DNA from: Betaproteobacteria bacterium Ga0077526
GTDB taxonomy: Bacteria; Pseudomonadota; Gammaproteobacteria; Burkholderiales; Ga0077523
DNA: 64,000 nt
Assembly (NCBI GenBank): GCA_001464765.1
Contig: LNDV01000024.1
Coordinates: 62,001-126,000 of the forward strand
Reading direction: 5' to 3'
The notes beneath the pieces are model-generated. The model was not told the origin of the DNA. It was given only the letters and a program-made list of their open reading frames with translations, and ran no database searches. Below are positions 17,403-25,622 of this stretch, in pieces (positions within the stretch are counted from its first letter, which is position 1; every line of letters begins with the position of its first letter). Position numbers and translations under genes: made by a program.

Positions 17403-20400
17403 ATGAAACGCATGTTGTTCAATGCGACGCACCAGGAAGAGATTCGCGTCGCCATCGTCGACGGTCAGAAACTGATCGACCTCGACATCGAAACCCTGGG
17501 CAAGGAACAGCGCAAGGGCAATATCTACAAAGGCATCGTCACGCGGGTCGAACCGAGTCTCGAAGCCGCCTTCATCGACTACAGCGCCGACCGCCACGGA
17601 TTCCTGCCCTTCAAGGAAATCTGCCGCCAGTACTTCGGCGAAGGCGTCGACCCCGGCCGGGCCCGCATCCAGGACATCCTTCGGGAAGGCCAGGAAGTCA
17701 TCGTCCAGGTCGAGAAGGACGAACGGGGCAACAAGGGCGCCGCCCTCACCACCTTCATCAGCCTCGCGGGCCGCTATGTGGTCCTGATGCCCAACAATCC
17801 GCGCGGCGGGGGTGTTTCCCGGCGGGTCGAGGGTGAGGAGCGCAACGAACTGCGCGACGCCATCTCGCAGCTCGAGGTGCCCCAGGGCATGAGCATCATC
17901 GCGCGCACGGCCGGCATCGGCCGCAGCGTCGAGGAACTCAACTGGGACCTGAACTACCTGCTCCAGCTCTGGAGCGCCGTCGAGGACGCCGCGGCTCCCC
18001 AATACGAGTACACCGAGGAAGTCGAGGTCGAGGAAGACGGCCGCAAGCGCACCGTCAAGCGCACGGTGGTGACCAACTCGCCCACCCGCCCCGACGGCGG
18101 TCACAATCGCAAGGCTGCGGCCAACCCGTTCCTCATCTTCGAGGAATCGAGCCTGGTCATCCGCGCGATCCGGGACTACTTCCAGCCGGACATCGGTGAG
18201 ATCCTCATCGACAACAGCGCGATCTATGAACAGATCAAGGTGTTCATGGGCTACGTGATGCCGGCCAACATCACCCGGGTCAAGCTCTACACCGACGACG
18301 TCCCGCTGTTCTCCCGCTTCCAGATCGAGCATCAGATCGAGACGGCCTACGCCCGCCAGGTGCCGCTGGCCTCCGGCGGCGCCATCGTCATCGACCACAC
18401 GGAAGCCCTGGTGTCGGTGGACGTGAACTCCGCCCGCGCGACCAAGGGTCAGGACATCGAAGCCACGGCGGTCAACACCAACCTGGAAGCTGCCGACGAA
18501 ATCGCTCGGCAGTTGCGACTCCGGGACCTCGGCGGCCTGGTGGTGATCGACTTCATCGACATGGAGTCCGCCAAGAACCAGCGCGACGTCGAGAACCGCC
18601 TGCGGGATGCCCTGCGTTACGACCGCGCCCGCGTTCAGATGGGCAAGATCTCCCGCTTCGGCCTGATGGAGCTTTCGCGCCAGCGCCTGCAGACGTCGCT
18701 CGGCGAGACCAGCCACATTCCCTGCCCGCGCTGTCACGGTGTGGGTCACATCCGCGGCATCGAATCCACCGCCCTTCACATCCTCCGGATCATCCAGGAG
18801 GAGGCCATGAAGGAGAACAGCGCGGCCGTGCATGCGCAGGTCCCCGTGGAGGTCGCGACTTACCTGCTGAACGAGAAACGCAGCGAATTCCAGTCTCTCG
18901 AAGCCCGGCTCAAGGTCAGCATTCTCCTGATCCCGAATCTGCACCTCGAGACGCCCAACTACACCGTCACGCGCCTTCGCCACGACGAGCTGAACCAGAC
19001 CGGCCCGCTGCCTCCCAGCTATCAGCTGGTGGACGCGCCTGCAGAGCAGGAGATCACCCTGCCCTCCGCCGGATCGGACAAGCCGCCCCGCATCGAAGCC
19101 GTTGTGAAGGGCATCACCCCCTCCCAGCCGGCTCCGCTGCCCATCGAACCGACCCCGGTTCCGACGCCCGTACCGGTCATGGTGGCCCAGCCGGTCCCAG
19201 CCCAGGAGTCGTCGATCCTGCGCAAGATCCTCGGGTGGTTCGGCGGCGGCAAGCCGGCGGAAGCGCCCGCGCCCGTCGCCGCGCCGGCACCCGCGCCAGC
19301 CGCCGAGTCGCGTCGTCCGTCGGACGACTCCCGTCGCCGTGGAGGCCGGGATCGTGACCGTGGGGGCCGAGGCGATCGCGCCCAGGACGACAAGGGCCGT
19401 CGCCCGCGCGGCGACCGTCCCGAGCGGGGCGAAAAGTCGGACCGTCCGGAAAGAGGCGAACGGAGCGATCGCCCCGAGCGCCAGGACCGCGCCGAGCGGC
19501 CCGAGCGTGGCGAGCGTACCGATCGTCCGGAAAAAAGCGGTGACAGACCCCCGCGTCAGGAACGTGCCGCAGACGGCCAGAGGCAGCGTCAGGGTGACGG
19601 CGGCCATCGTCCCGAGCGCCCCCCGCGGGATGCCGCACCGGCCGAGGAAGGTGACAACGCCGGCAATCAGGGGCGGTCCCGCCGTCAGCGTCCTCCTCGC
19701 AACCGGGAGGATCGTCCGGAGGGCGCTCCCGCCGTGGGGAATGTGCCGGAGGAAATCCGGACGGATGCCGATGGCAACCGGGCGGAAGTCCCGCCGCCTG
19801 AACCGCGGGAACCCCGGCCTCCGCGGCTGGATGAAAACGGCGAGCCCATCCCGGGTGAGGGTCGTGGCCGGCGCCGTCGTGGTCGCCGCGATCGGAATCG
19901 GTCCGAGGACGGTGCGGTCGCCGCGGCACCGGGCGAGTCCGCAACCGACGCATCGGGCACCGCTTATCCCGTGGCCGAGGAGTCTGCTGCCGAAACGCCC
20001 GAGTTTGTTCAGGAGATCGCGCCAGCCGCCAGCGCACCGGTGATGCCGCAAGTGGTGGCCGAGCCTGCCAGCACTGTCTCGATCGAGCCGGCGCCTGTGG
20101 CAATCGCGAGCGAACCGCAGCGGGTTGCCGCGACGGAGTTTCTGGCACCAGCCTTCGAGGCCCCCGTTGCACCGCCCCAACCGTCCGAGGTGGTCGAGAC
20201 GGCCTCCCGGTCGGACATGGCAGCCGGCAGCACGATCGAACGCGCTCTGCAGAAGATGGAGGCAACGGTACCGGTCGCACCCATGGTGCGGGAGACCCCA
20301 CCCGCGCCGCCGGCCAAGGTGGAGTTGCCGCCGGACATGCAGCAGGTCGAGACCCGTTCCTCGGCCCCTGCGTCGACCGACGACCAGCCGGTCCGCCTGG

Positions 20401-20474
20401 GTCGGTCCCGGCCGACCGCCAAGCCGATGGAGTCCGAATCGGCACCGCTGATGCAGGTGGAAACAAAGTCCTGA
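17403..20474 (+). CDS. rne: ribonuclease E
   Basis: 1023 residues from ATG 17403 ([13 protein letters not shown]). The catalytic half has the S1 domain (~36-120), the metal-binding aspartates D340 ('SVDVNSAR') and D383 ('VIDFIDM'), and the zinc-link cysteines C441/C444 ('CPRCHG'). Spacing between these equals E. coli (43 and 58 residues), but all are shifted by 37 because of a charged insert at ~200-240, ahead of 'NPFLIFEES'. From ~560 the protein becomes a disordered scaffold: a Pro/Ala stretch, then a dense run of 'DRPERGER'-like repeats (~635-745), then Pro/Ala/Glu-rich sequence. It initiates mRNA decay and rRNA/tRNA processing and is probably the degradosome scaffold at the membrane. Confidence 0.95.
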   Translation: MKRMLFNATHQEEIRVAIVDGQKLIDLDIETLGKEQRKGNIYKGIVTRVEPSLEAAFIDYSADRHGFLPFKEICRQYFGEGVDPGRARIQDILREGQEVIVQVEKDERGNKGAALTTFISLAGRYVVLMPNNPRGGGVSRRVEGEERNELRDAISQLEVPQGMSIIARTAGIGRSVEELNWDLNYLLQLWSAVEDAAAPQYEYTEEVEVEEDGRKRTVKRTVVTNSPTRPDGGHNRKAAANPFLIFEESSLVIRAIRDYFQPDIGEILIDNSAIYEQIKVFMGYVMPANITRVKLYTDDVPLFSRFQIEHQIETAYARQVPLASGGAIVIDHTEALVSVDVNSARATKGQDIEATAVNTNLEAADEIARQLRLRDLGGLVVIDFIDMESAKNQRDVENRLRDALRYDRARVQMGKISRFGLMELSRQRLQTSLGETSHIPCPRCHGVGHIRGIESTALHILRIIQEEAMKENSAAVHAQVPVEVATYLLNEKRSEFQSLEARLKVSILLIPNLHLETPNYTVTRLRHDELNQTGPLPPSYQLVDAPAEQEITLPSAGSDKPPRIEAVVKGITPSQPAPLPIEPTPVPTPVPVMVAQPVPAQESSILRKILGWFGGGKPAEAPAPVAAPAPAPAAESRRPSDDSRRRGGRDRDRGGRGDRAQDDKGRRPRGDRPERGEKSDRPERGERSDRPERQDRAERPERGERTDRPEKSGDRPPRQERAADGQRQRQGDGGHRPERPPRDAAPAEEGDNAGNQGRSRRQRPPRNREDRPEGAPAVGNVPEEIRTDADGNRAEVPPPEPREPRPPRLDENGEPIPGEGRGRRRRGRRDRNRSEDGAVAAAPGESATDASGTAYPVAEESAAETPEFVQEIAPAASAPVMPQVVAEPASTVSIEPAPVAIASEPQRVAATEFLAPAFEAPVAPPQPSEVVETASRSDMAAGSTIERALQKMEATVPVAPMVRETPPAPPAKVELPPDMQQVETRSSAPASTDDQPVRLGRSRPTAKPMESESAPLMQVETKS

Positions 20475-20501
20475 ACGTCGCCGCATCCCGGGAGGATCCC
20501 G

Positions 20502-20525
20502 CTGCCTGCGCGGTTGCCCAGGCAG
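20502..20525 (+). terminator. weak hairpin after rne
   Basis: CTGCCTG (20502-20508) can pair with CAGGCAG (20519-20525) across a 10-nt loop, 28 bp after the rne stop. There is no T-run after it, so an intrinsic terminator is doubtful. Confidence 0.2.
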
Positions 20526-20609
20526 TGCGGATTCTCCCTTCCGCGGTGCAGAGCGCCTGACGCGGTCGGACTTGCCGGTTCCCGCAGCCCTTGCGCCCGG
20601 CGGGTCCCG

Positions 20610-21110
20610 TCAGGAACCGACCTTCCGGCGCACCATCGGCATGAGCCCCTTCACCGCGGTTTCCACCAGGTCGAGCACCAATTCGAATCCTTCCGGCCCG
20701 CCATAGTAGGGGTCCGGAACCTCCCGGTAAGCCGCCTCCGGCGCGAAATCCAGCAGCAGAGCCAACTGCCCGCTAAAGCCTTCGGGCCGGAGCGCTTCGA
20801 GAGTCTTCAGGACCTTGCGATCCATCGCGAGCACGAAGTCGTGGGTCTCGAAATCCTTCGTCGTGACCTTGCGCGCCCGGACCTTGCCGATCTCGTACTT
20901 GCGTCGTGTTGCTGCCGCGATCGAACGGGCGTCCGGCGGAGCGTTGAGCAGCGAGGCGTGAGTCCCGGCAGAGTCGATGCGCACCAGCTTGTCGATGCCC
21001 GCGCGCTTGGCCTGCTCGCGGAACACCCCCTCGGCGGTGGGCGATCGGCAGATGTTTCCCATGCAGACGAACAGCACCCCCGCGCGGGGCTTCGGTCGGA
21101 AGAATCGCAT
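20610..21110 (-). CDS. low molecular weight protein-tyrosine phosphatase
   Basis: 166 residues from ATG 21110; a longer start at 21173 would lie inside uvrB. The P-loop CMGNICRS (C-x5-R-S, Cys ~16) and the general-acid loop 'DPYYGG' (~133) define the family. It dephosphorylates tyrosine residues on proteins such as polysaccharide kinases, though no capsule genes lie nearby. The start is 1 nt past the uvrB stop, so it is cotranscribed with uvrB. Confidence 0.94.
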   Translation of the reverse strand: MRFFRPKPRAGVLFVCMGNICRSPTAEGVFREQAKRAGIDKLVRIDSAGTHASLLNAPPDARSIAAATRRKYEIGKVRARKVTTKDFETHDFVLAMDRKVLKTLEALRPEGFSGQLALLLDFAPEAAYREVPDPYYGGPEGFELVLDLVETAVKGLMPMVRRKVGS

Positions 21111-21111
21111 T

Positions 21112-23190
21112 TCAGCCTCTCGAGGCGCGACGCTTCTGGGGCGGTCGCGGCACCTCCGCGGCAGGCAGGGCATCCTCGGGCCCGAAGAGGCGTTCCTTGA
21201 GGCGCCGCAGCTCGTCGCGCTTGGCCGCCGCGCGCTCGAACTCCAGATTGCGGGCGTGCTCCAGCATCTCCTTCTCCACCCGCTTGATCTCCCGGGCTAG
21301 GTCCTTTTCTCCCAGCGGGGCAGTCAGCGCCTCGTTGCGGGCAGCCTGCACTTCGCGCCTCGCCTGGCCCGAGTCGTAAACCCCGTCGATGAGGTCCTTT
21401 ACCCGCTTGGTCACGCCACGCGGCACGATGCCGTTCTCGCGGTTGAAGGCGATCTGCTTGTTGCGACGCCGCTCGGTTTCGGCCATGGCGCGCTTCATCG
21501 ATTCCGTGATGTTGTCGCCGTAAAGGATCGCCGTGCCGTGCAGATGGCGCGCGGCGCGGCCGATGGTCTGAATGAGGGAACGCTCGGATCGCAGAAAGCC
21601 TTCCTTGTCGGCATCGAGAATCGCGACCAGCGAGACCTCCGGCAGATCGAGCCCCTCGCGCAGCAGGTTGATGCCCACCAGCACGTCGAAGATGCCGAGC
21701 CGAAGATCGCGGATAATCTCGACGCGCTCCACGGTATCCACATCGGAATGCAGGTAGCGCACCTTCACCCCGTTTTCGGCCAAGTACTCCGTCAGGTCTT
21801 CGGCCATGCGCTTCGTGAGCGTCGTGACGAGCACACGCTCCTTGACGCTGACCCGCTCGCGGATCTCGGACATGAGATCGTCCACCTGACGGGACGCGGG
21901 CCGAACGATGACATCCGGGTCCACGAGGCCCGTGGGCCGCACCACCTGCTCCACCACCTGCTCCTGGTGCTCCGCCTCGTAGTCCGAAGGAGTCGCGGAG
22001 ACGAACACGGTCTGCGGCATCAGGGCCTCGAACTCGTCGAAGCGCAGCGGCCGGTTGTCCAGCGCCGAGGGCAGCCGGAAACCGTAATCGACGAGATTCT
22101 CCTTGCGGGAGCGGTCGCCGCGATACATCCCGCCGATCTGCGGCATGGTGACGTGGCTCTCGTCGATGATCATCAGCGAGTCCTGGGGCATGTAGTCGAT
22201 CAGCGTGGGGGGCGGCTCGCCCGCCTGCCGGCCCGACAGGTGGCGCGAGTAGTTCTCGATGCCCTTGCAGAAGCCCAGTTCGTTGAGCATTTCCAGATCG
22301 AAGCGCGTGCGCTGCTCGATGCGCTGGGCCTCCACGAGCTTGCCTTCCTTCTGGAAGACATCGACCCGCTCGCGCAGCTCCTTCTTGATGGCCTCGACCG
22401 CGCGCAGCGTCGTGCTGCGCGGCGTGACGTAGTGGCTCGACGGGTAAACCGTGAAGCGCGCGACCTTCGACAGGATCTGCCCCGTGAGCGGATCGAACAG
22501 CGAGAGAGATTCCACCTCGTCGTCGAAGAGGCTCACGCGGATCGCGGTCTCGGAGTTCTCCGCGGGAAAGATGTCCAGCACGTCCCCCCGGACGCGAAAC
22601 GTCCCCCGGCGGAAATCGAGTTCCGCCCGCTCGTACTGCATGGCGGCGAGGCGCTGGATCATCTCGCGCTGCGCGAGCCGCTCCTTCTCGCGCAGATGCA
22701 GGATCATCGCGTGGTAGTCGACCGGATCGCCGATACCGTAGATCGCCGAGACCGTCGCGACGATCACGGTGTCGCGCCGCTCCAGCAGCGACTTGGTGGC
22801 AGACAGGCGCATCTGCTCGATGTGATCGTTGATGCTGGAATCTTTCTCGATGTACAAATCCCGGGACGGGACGTAGGCCTCGGGCTGGTAATAGTCGTAG
22901 TAGGAGACGAAGTACTCGATCGCGTTTTCCGGGAAGAACTCGCGCATCTCGGCGTAGAGCTGCGCCGCGAGGGTCTTGTTGGGTGCCATCACGATGGCCG
23001 GACGGCCGATCCGGGCGATCACGTTGGCCATCGTGTACGTCTTGCCGGAGCCGGTGACGCCGAGCAGAGTCTGGAAGGAGAGTCCGCGTTCGATGCCCCC
23101 GGTGAGCCGGTCGATGGCATCGGGCTGATCACCCGCCGGTTCGAACGGCTGATGCAGCCGGAACGGGCTGTTGGGGAAGGTGACGATCAC
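21112..23190 (-). CDS. uvrB: UvrABC system protein B
   Basis: 692 residues from GTG 23190 ('[23 protein letters not shown]'). An in-frame ATG at 23244 gives 710 residues, but a -10-like TAGACT at 23228-23223 would put the transcript start downstream of it, so I prefer GTG. Walker A is '[10 protein letters not shown]', the damage-probing beta hairpin is '[15 protein letters not shown]', the DEAD-type box is '[10 protein letters not shown]', and motif VI is 'QTIGRAARH'. The UvrB/UvrC coiled-coil domain is at the C terminus. It loads on damaged DNA with UvrA and recruits UvrC. Confidence 0.96.
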   Translation of the reverse strand: MIVTFPNSPFRLHQPFEPAGDQPDAIDRLTGGIERGLSFQTLLGVTGSGKTYTMANVIARIGRPAIVMAPNKTLAAQLYAEMREFFPENAIEYFVSYYDYYQPEAYVPSRDLYIEKDSSINDHIEQMRLSATKSLLERRDTVIVATVSAIYGIGDPVDYHAMILHLREKERLAQREMIQRLAAMQYERAELDFRRGTFRVRGDVLDIFPAENSETAIRVSLFDDEVESLSLFDPLTGQILSKVARFTVYPSSHYVTPRSTTLRAVEAIKKELRERVDVFQKEGKLVEAQRIEQRTRFDLEMLNELGFCKGIENYSRHLSGRQAGEPPPTLIDYMPQDSLMIIDESHVTMPQIGGMYRGDRSRKENLVDYGFRLPSALDNRPLRFDEFEALMPQTVFVSATPSDYEAEHQEQVVEQVVRPTGLVDPDVIVRPASRQVDDLMSEIRERVSVKERVLVTTLTKRMAEDLTEYLAENGVKVRYLHSDVDTVERVEIIRDLRLGIFDVLVGINLLREGLDLPEVSLVAILDADKEGFLRSERSLIQTIGRAARHLHGTAILYGDNITESMKRAMAETERRRNKQIAFNRENGIVPRGVTKRVKDLIDGVYDSGQARREVQAARNEALTAPLGEKDLAREIKRVEKEMLEHARNLEFERAAAKRDELRRLKERLFGPEDALPAAEVPRPPQKRRASRG

Positions 23191-23299
23191 GGGTAAACTT
23201 CGGGCGCTCCAGGGGTGAATCGAGTCTAGCACGCGCTCGCGCATTGCCCGCCGGCTTCAGTCCCCCAAAAAAATCTCTCACATCTGCCCTTCACGGAAC

Positions 23300-24505
23300 A
23301 TGTCCACAGCCCTCTTCTCCCAGGTCGAAATGGCTCCCCGCGATCCCATCCTCGGGGTCACAGAAGCATTCAACGCCGACACCAACCCGCGCAAAGTCAA
23401 TCTGGGCGTGGGCGTGTACTACAACGACTCGGGCAAGGTGCCGCTGCTGGAGTGCGTCCGCAAGGCCGAGCAGCAACTGGTGGCCCAGGCCGCCCCCCGG
23501 GCCTACCTGCCGATCGACGGCCTGCAGGCCTACGACAAGGTGGTGCAGGCGCTCGTGTTCGGCGCGGACTCCGCGCTGATCCGCGACAAGCGGGTGATTA
23601 CGGTCCAGGCTCTGGGCGGCACGGGCGGACTCAAGATCGGCGCCGATTTCCTGCGCCGGCTGGCCCCCGCCGCGGAGGTATGGATCTCCGACCCCAGCTG
23701 GGAGAACCATCGCGCGCTGTTCGAGAACGCGGGATTCAAGGTCAACAACTACCGCTACTACGACAGCACAGCGAAAGGTCTCGACTTCCCCGGCATGATC
23801 AAGGCGCTGGAGGCCATCCCTGCCGGGCACATCATCGTGCTGCACGCGTGCTGCCATAACCCGACGGGAGCCGACCTTTCCAGGGACCAGTGGCAGCAGG
23901 TCATCGCGACCGTCAAGGCTCGCGGGCTGACCCCCTTCCTCGACCTTGCCTATCAGGGCCTCGGGGACGGCATCGATGCCGACGCCCATGCCGTGCGGGC
24001 GTTCGGTGAAGTCGGGATTCCCTTCTTTGTCTCCAACTCGTTCTCGAAGTCGTTCTCCCTGTACGGCGAGCGTGTCGGCGCCCTCAGCATCGTCGCGCAG
24101 TCTGTAGAGGAAGCGGGACGCATCCTGAGCCAGGTGAAGCGCGTCGTCCGCACCAATTACTCGAATCCGCCTTCCCATGGCGGCAAAGTGGTTGCCGCGG
24201 TCCTCGAATCCCAGGAGCTGCGTGCCCTCTGGGAGAGCGAACTGGCCGGCATGCGCGATCGCATCCGCGACATGCGCAGCCAACTGGTCACCAAGCTGAA
24301 GGCGCGGGTCCCTTCCGCCGATTTCGGCTTCGTCGTCCACCAGCGGGGCATGTTCTCCTACTCCGGGCTCACCAAGACCCAGGTCGATCGCCTGCGCACG
24401 GAGTTCTCCGTCTACGCCATCGACACGGGCCGCATCTGTGTCGCCGCCCTCAACTCGCGCAATATCGACCACGTGGTGGAAGCCATCGCGGCCGTGATCG
24501 CCTGA
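23300..24505 (+). CDS. tyrB: aromatic amino acid / aspartate aminotransferase (class I)
   Basis: 401 residues. Family I aminotransferase of the AspC/TyrB group: 'NLGVGVYYNDSGKVPLL', 'NPTGADLSRDQW', and the PLP-binding lysine in 'SNSFSKSFSLYGERVGAL'. It lies close to betaproteobacterial proteins named TyrB or PhhC; aspartate versus aromatic preference cannot be told by eye. Makes Phe/Tyr or Asp from keto acids and glutamate. Divergent from uvrB and followed by tRNA-Asn. Confidence 0.9.
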   Translation: MSTALFSQVEMAPRDPILGVTEAFNADTNPRKVNLGVGVYYNDSGKVPLLECVRKAEQQLVAQAAPRAYLPIDGLQAYDKVVQALVFGADSALIRDKRVITVQALGGTGGLKIGADFLRRLAPAAEVWISDPSWENHRALFENAGFKVNNYRYYDSTAKGLDFPGMIKALEAIPAGHIIVLHACCHNPTGADLSRDQWQQVIATVKARGLTPFLDLAYQGLGDGIDADAHAVRAFGEVGIPFFVSNSFSKSFSLYGERVGALSIVAQSVEEAGRILSQVKRVVRTNYSNPPSHGGKVVAAVLESQELRALWESELAGMRDRIRDMRSQLVTKLKARVPSADFGFVVHQRGMFSYSGLTKTQVDRLRTEFSVYAIDTGRICVAALNSRNIDHVVEAIAAVIA

Positions 24506-24521
24506 TGCCTGTCTGGCGGTG

Positions 24522-24550
24522 TTGACCGATACCGGCCTCGCCGCTAGACT
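24522..24550 (+). promoter_or_regulatory. promoter of tRNA-Asn
   Basis: TTGACC (24522-24527), 17-bp spacer, TAGACT (24545-24550). The predicted start at ~24557 is 8 nt before the tRNA. Confidence 0.75.
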
Positions 24551-24564
24551 TGCGCCCCTTCGGT

Positions 24565-24640
24565 TCCCCGATAGCTCAGTCGGTAGAGCGACGGACTGTT
24601 AATCCGCAGGTCCCTGGTTCGAGCCCAGGTCGGGGAGCCA
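24565..24640 (+). tRNA. tRNA-Asn(GTT)
   Basis: 76 nt with encoded CCA (24638-24640). The acceptor arm TCCCCGA pairs with TCGGGGA. The D arm carries AGCTCAGTCGGTAGAGC, the anticodon loop CTGTTAA gives anticodon GTT, and the T arm is CCTGG-TTCGAGC-CCAGG. Confidence 0.98.
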
Positions 24641-24737
24641 ACTCTCCTAACCGATGCCTCCCTTCCCTTCGGGACTGTGGCAGGAACGGAATGTTGGCCA
24701 GGATTCTCACCAAACCCCTCGAGGGGTCGTCAACATG

Positions 24738-24766
24738 TTCGGAGCCGGCAGGCCCGTCGATATAAT
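24738..24766 (+). promoter_or_regulatory. promoter of map-glnD
   Basis: A perfect -10 TATAAT at 24761-24766 with a weak -35 TTCGGA (24738-24743) at 17 bp spacing. The predicted start at ~24773 leaves a ~47-nt leader before the map ATG at 24820. Confidence 0.55.
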
Positions 24767-24819
24767 CCGCGGTTCCTGAATCGACGACACATCGCCGTCC
24801 GCCTCCAGAGTCCAAAAGC

Positions 24820-25614
24820 ATGTCCGTCCAGATCAAGACTCCCGAAGACATCGAGAAAATGCGTGAGGCCGGTCGCCTCGCCTCCGAGGTGCTCGACTTC
24901 ATCGGCGCCCACGTGCGGCCCGGTGTCACGACGGACGAAATCGACAAGCTTTGCCACGACTTCATGGTCGGGGTGCAGGGCACGGTGCCTGCCCCGCTCA
25001 ACTATGCCCCGCCCGGCTATCCCCCGTTCCCGAAGAGCATCTGCACTTCAGTGAATCACGTGGTCTGCCACGGCGTGCCCGGTGACAAGAAGCTGAAGGG
25101 CGGCGATGTGGTGAACGTCGACATCACCGTCATCAAGGACGGCTATCACGGCGACACTAGCCGCATGTTCTACGTCGGCGAGCCTTCCATCCAGGCGCGC
25201 CGCCTGTGCGAGATCACCTTCGATTGCATGTGGCGCGGCATCCGCGCGGTGAAGCCCGGCGCCTTCCTTGGCGACATCGGCCATGTGATCCAGACCCACG
25301 CCGAAGCGCAGGGCTTCTCCATCGTCCGCGAATTCTGCGGCCACGGCATCGGCAAGCGCTTCCACGAAGAACCCCAGGTCCTCCACTACGGAAGACCCCA
25401 CACGGGGCTCAAGCTGCTGCCCGGCATGACCTTCACGATCGAGCCGATGATCAACGCCGGCAAGGCCGGCATCCGCCAGCTCGCCGACGGCTGGACCGTC
25501 GTCACGAAGGACCACAGCCTCTCGGCGCAATGGGAGCACACGGTGCTCGTGACGGACACCGGCTTCGAGGTGCTGACCGTCTCGGCCGGAACGCCCCCCG
25601 CCCCGCAGGTCTGA
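24820..25614 (+). CDS. map: type I methionine aminopeptidase
   Basis: 264 residues. Metal ligands are in the canonical segments: 'VVNVDITVIKDGYHGDTSRMF' (two Asp), 'CGHGIGKRFHEEPQVLHYG' (His), 'FTIEPMIN' (Glu) and 'SAQWEHTVLVT' (Glu). The short form without an N-terminal extension is the bacterial type I. It removes the initiator Met after deformylation; def is elsewhere in this window (35.4 kb). Followed by glnD after 8 bp. Confidence 0.97.
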   Translation: MSVQIKTPEDIEKMREAGRLASEVLDFIGAHVRPGVTTDEIDKLCHDFMVGVQGTVPAPLNYAPPGYPPFPKSICTSVNHVVCHGVPGDKKLKGGDVVNVDITVIKDGYHGDTSRMFYVGEPSIQARRLCEITFDCMWRGIRAVKPGAFLGDIGHVIQTHAEAQGFSIVREFCGHGIGKRFHEEPQVLHYGRPHTGLKLLPGMTFTIEPMINAGKAGIRQLADGWTVVTKDHSLSAQWEHTVLVTDTGFEVLTVSAGTPPAPQV

Positions 25615-25622
25615 CGATTCCG

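Noticed and set aside
19380..19560. Short repeated units in rne, considered as a CRISPR array or tandem DNA repeat
   Set aside because: The repeats are in phase with the reading frame and encode RPERGE-type residues; spacer and repeat lengths are not constant, so this is protein low-complexity. No CRISPR array was seen anywhere in the window.
17163..20486. A 1107-codon open frame antisense to rne
   Set aside because: It mirrors the rne codons almost exactly, has His/Arg/Gly-rich composition typical of a GC-rich antisense frame, and no domain. Rne is certain on the other strand.
20502..20525. Hairpin after rne as an intrinsic terminator
   Set aside because: Listed at low confidence only; no T-run follows, so it is not offered as a real terminator.
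24576..25001. A minus-strand frame across tRNA-Asn containing 'PRPGLEPGTCGL'
   Set aside because: Same artefact: translation of the tRNA antisense strand.
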